From contig JBBDIE010000041.1 of assembly GCA_040880545.1 (NCBI GenBank), positions 1 to 42,126 of the forward strand: a DNA stretch of 42,126 nucleotides, given 5' to 3'. The notes under the pieces were generated by a model. The model worked only from the letters and a program-made list of their open reading frames with translations. It was not told the origin of the DNA and did no database searches. This stretch comes from M55B112 sp040880545 (GTDB taxonomy: Bacteria > Bacteroidota > Bacteroidia > Bacteroidales > GCA-2748055). Positions 40,292-42,126 of this stretch are shown here, piece by piece. How positions within the stretch are numbered: position 1 is the first letter of the stretch; each line of letters begins with the position of its first letter. A program made the position numbers and the translations under genes.

Positions 40292-41722
40292 ATGAGAGCC
40301 ATACTGGTGGCAGGGTTGTTTTTCGCCGGATTTCCAGCCACGGCACAAGCCCATCGCAGTGATCCGGTGGAGATTATCAACGGAACGTTCCTGGGTAACT
40401 GGGAGCGTAATTATTACGGGGATGACGCCCCGGATACATTGGGACTGGTATGGAAGCATTACCTGGGAAAAGGGATCACGGTTATCGGGAGAAAAACCGG
40501 GAGCCGGGAATGGGCAGGGGCAGGATGGACCGGCCAGCCACTGATGGTGAGAGAGGGGGATGAACTGTTCCTGATACAGGGTGCGAACGACCACAACCTT
40601 AAAAAGATCCGGGCCGAAACAGGGGAACTGGTCTGGCAGTATAAATTTGACGATGTTATCAAAGGTACAGGAACCCTTTGGTTCAATGCTTCAGATACCT
40701 CACTTGCTAAACGGTGGATAATCCTGCAGGGAAGCAGGCTGGGTACACACCATTTTCTGGATGCAGACAAGGTTTACAGCTACCGGGCCATCTCCTATAT
40801 GACAGGGGGAGAACTGTGGAGACATAATGTGAAACATACACAAAGCTACAGCAGGGACGTGGATGCATCGGCCATCGTTCATAATGATACCGCGTATATC
40901 GGACTTGAAAATTCCCTCTTCACCATATTTAATCCCGATCCCGATTCGGCATTTACCCTTGGAGATTACCGCCATCCATATGTCTATGATCAGCATTTCC
41001 TCTACAAACCAGAGGATGTGAAAAAACACAATTACAACGTGGTTACGGAGGCTTCTCCTGCGATGATTGGCAGGATGATATATATTGCATCCGGATCCGG
41101 ACATGTGTGGGGCTACGACATGGACAAAAATGAGCTGGTGTGGGACTTTTATATCGGTTCCGATATAGACGGTTCACCTGTGGTTACATACGACAGCTGC
41201 TTGTTGATTGCCGTTGAAAAACAGTACATTGACGGACCGGGAGGCATATTAAAATTGGATCCTTCCATGCCCCCGGACCAGGCAGTGGTTTGGTATTTTC
41301 CGGTGGAGGATGTGGATTTTGTAAGCTGGAAGGGTGGGATCATCGGTTCAGTAGCGGTATCTGACCATTATAACGACCGTCACCTGGCAGCATGTATCGC
41401 CATCGACGGCAAACTGTATGTAATCCGGCAGGACAAACTCAGCGGGGAGAAAGTTATCGGTTTCGATGGTAAAACGGTTTATCCTTCTCCGGAGCTGGTT
41501 TATTCTTATGAAACCGGTGCCTCCATTTCCACACCGCTTTTTACAGAAAACAGACTGGTAGCTTGCGGATATGAAGGGATCTATCTGTTTTCCTATTCAG
41601 AAGAAAATGAATTCAAACTGCTGGATAAGCGGCCATACGTGGTGGAATCGACACCTTTTATTTATGATAAGCGTATTTATATCGCATCCAAAAACGGATT
41701 TCTTTACTGTTTGGGAAAATAA
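40292..41722 (+). CDS. Secreted PQQ/WD40-like beta-propeller protein
   Basis: The start is placed at the ATG at 40292, 4 bp after the upstream stop, giving 476 residues with a clear signal peptide (MRAILVAGLFFAGFPATAQA). The earlier frame start at 40259 would overlap capA. The mature protein is made of propeller blades of the PQQ type: 'KKIRAETGELVWQYKFDD', 'YMTGGELWRHNV', 'GYDMDKNELVWDFYIGSDIDGSPV', 'GEKVIGFDGKTVYPSPELVYSYETGASISTPL' and 'DKRIYIASKNGFLYCLG'. No catalytic PQQ or Trp-docking residues can be assigned, so a binding or scaffold role is more likely than an enzyme. Its location after the CapA-like lipoprotein suggests a shared periplasmic task. Confidence 0.82.
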   Translation: MRAILVAGLFFAGFPATAQAHRSDPVEIINGTFLGNWERNYYGDDAPDTLGLVWKHYLGKGITVIGRKTGSREWAGAGWTGQPLMVREGDELFLIQGANDHNLKKIRAETGELVWQYKFDDVIKGTGTLWFNASDTSLAKRWIILQGSRLGTHHFLDADKVYSYRAISYMTGGELWRHNVKHTQSYSRDVDASAIVHNDTAYIGLENSLFTIFNPDPDSAFTLGDYRHPYVYDQHFLYKPEDVKKHNYNVVTEASPAMIGRMIYIASGSGHVWGYDMDKNELVWDFYIGSDIDGSPVVTYDSCLLIAVEKQYIDGPGGILKLDPSMPPDQAVVWYFPVEDVDFVSWKGGIIGSVAVSDHYNDRHLAACIAIDGKLYVIRQDKLSGEKVIGFDGKTVYPSPELVYSYETGASISTPLFTENRLVACGYEGIYLFSYSEENEFKLLDKRPYVVESTPFIYDKRIYIASKNGFLYCLGK

Positions 41723-41725
41723 AGA

Positions 41726-41755
41726 TTGATTTCGTGGCGGTTTTTTTATAATTTG
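41726..41755 (+). promoter_or_regulatory. Candidate promoter for the MerR-type gene
   Basis: TTG at 41726-41728 is followed after 18 bp by TATAATTTG at 41747-41755, close to TAnnTTTG but one base longer. The implied transcription start is near 41761, leaving a leader of about 22 nt before the ATG at 41784. Confidence 0.35.
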
Positions 41756-41783
41756 TGGTAAAATTGGATTAAGTCAGATCAAT

Positions 41784-42119
41784 ATGCCTTATAAAGAGAA
41801 AAAGGTTGAAAAACTGTATTACACCATCGGTGAGGTTGCGGACATGTTTAATGTCAATACTTCGCTGATTCGTTATTGGGAAAAGGAATTTGATATAATC
41901 AAACCCAATAAGAATAAAAAGGGAAACCGTCTCTTTACAAAAAAGGATATAGATAATTTTCACATCATCTATCACCTGGTAAAAGAGCGGGGAATGACGC
42001 TCAAGGGTGCAGGCAAAAAGATGAAGGAGAACAAAGACGAAGAGGAACATAACTTCGAGATCGTAAAATCACTGGAACAGATCAAGGATATGTTGTTGCA
42101 AGTGAAGGAATCTATATAG
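41784..42119 (+). CDS. MerR family transcriptional regulator (small, helix-turn-helix)
   Basis: The 111-residue protein has the MerR winged-helix N-terminus: 'YYTIGEVADMFNVNTSLIRYWEKEF' (residues ~12-36), then 'NKKGNRLFTKKDIDNFHIIYHLVKERGMTLKGAGKKM' as wing and second helix. The C-terminal ~30 residues form a helical dimerisation tail with no Cys or other ligand-binding motif, so an effector cannot be named. A MerR protein next to M23 peptidases and alaS is a recurrent arrangement in Bacteroidota, from memory. The gene is complete and ends seven bases before the window edge. Confidence 0.9.
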   Translation: MPYKEKKVEKLYYTIGEVADMFNVNTSLIRYWEKEFDIIKPNKNKKGNRLFTKKDIDNFHIIYHLVKERGMTLKGAGKKMKENKDEEEHNFEIVKSLEQIKDMLLQVKESI

Positions 42120-42126
42120 TGGCTGT

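Overview
The window looks like a chromosomal segment of a member of the Bacteroidota, most plausibly Bacteroidales or Marinilabiliales-like. The reasons are a type IX secretion plug protein, tandem TPR/PD40 envelope proteins (one with an OmpA domain), promoters of the TTTG-N17-19-TAnnTTTG type, a Bacteroidota-type AMP nucleosidase, a fused two-subunit E1 dehydrogenase, and weak or absent Shine-Dalgarno sequences. No phage, conjugative element, CRISPR array, rRNA or tRNA was seen. Most genes are core or lineage-core, and the accessory signal lies mainly in intergenic repeats and small genes.

Layout: 1-470 is a decayed repeat island with GC-rich palindromes, an internally deleted DUF559 gene and one end of a ~150-bp inverted-repeat element. 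457-1746 (-) is a T9SS plug-like protein. 2087-8028 (+) is the complete nqrABCDEF operon (Na+-pumping NADH:quinone reductase), with a strong promoter match upstream and a hairpin terminator downstream. It is followed by apbE (8120-9133), the flavin transferase that modifies NqrB and NqrC. Two tiny Cys-rich single-pass membrane proteins (9152-9346 and 9620-9853, both -) come next; the first has the cysteine layout of the NQR maturation factor NqrM. 9957-12362 is a fused E1 alpha/beta 2-oxoacid dehydrogenase with a Cys-bearing linker. 12460-13941 (-) is an NhaC antiporter that could use the sodium gradient made by NQR.

14258-18244 holds yqgE and a tight minus-strand operon amn-holA-rhomboid-gmhB, with a divergent HsdR_N-type nuclease-fold gene. 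18237-24894 (-) is a run of three TPR-PD40 paralogs with three different C-termini (short tail, OmpA, transmembrane anchor) plus a GNAT acetyltransferase. 25070-29120 (-) holds a GT2 glycosyltransferase fused to a decayed sugar-phosphotransferase, lysA and recR. 29232-30704 (+) is a sodium:solute symporter, convergent with a long-chain acyl-CoA ligase (30722-32518, -), which is followed upstream by alaS (32748-35372, -).

35589-42119 (+) is an envelope cluster: three tandem M23 endopeptidase paralogs, a CapA-like lipoprotein whose N-terminal stalk is made of heptapeptide repeats, a secreted beta-propeller protein and a MerR-type regulator.

The most notable observations are: (i) the NqrM-like small protein beside apbE; (ii) a family of ~150-bp inverted-repeat elements in three copies, one of which supplies the stop codon of the T9SS plug gene; (iii) the 11-unit heptapeptide stalk of the CapA lipoprotein; (iv) the triplicated TPR-PD40 proteins with swapped C-termini; (v) the collapsed DUF559 gene between GC-rich palindromes; and (vi) the Cys-pair linker in the fused E1. 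All family assignments come from reading motifs by eye; no database search was run.
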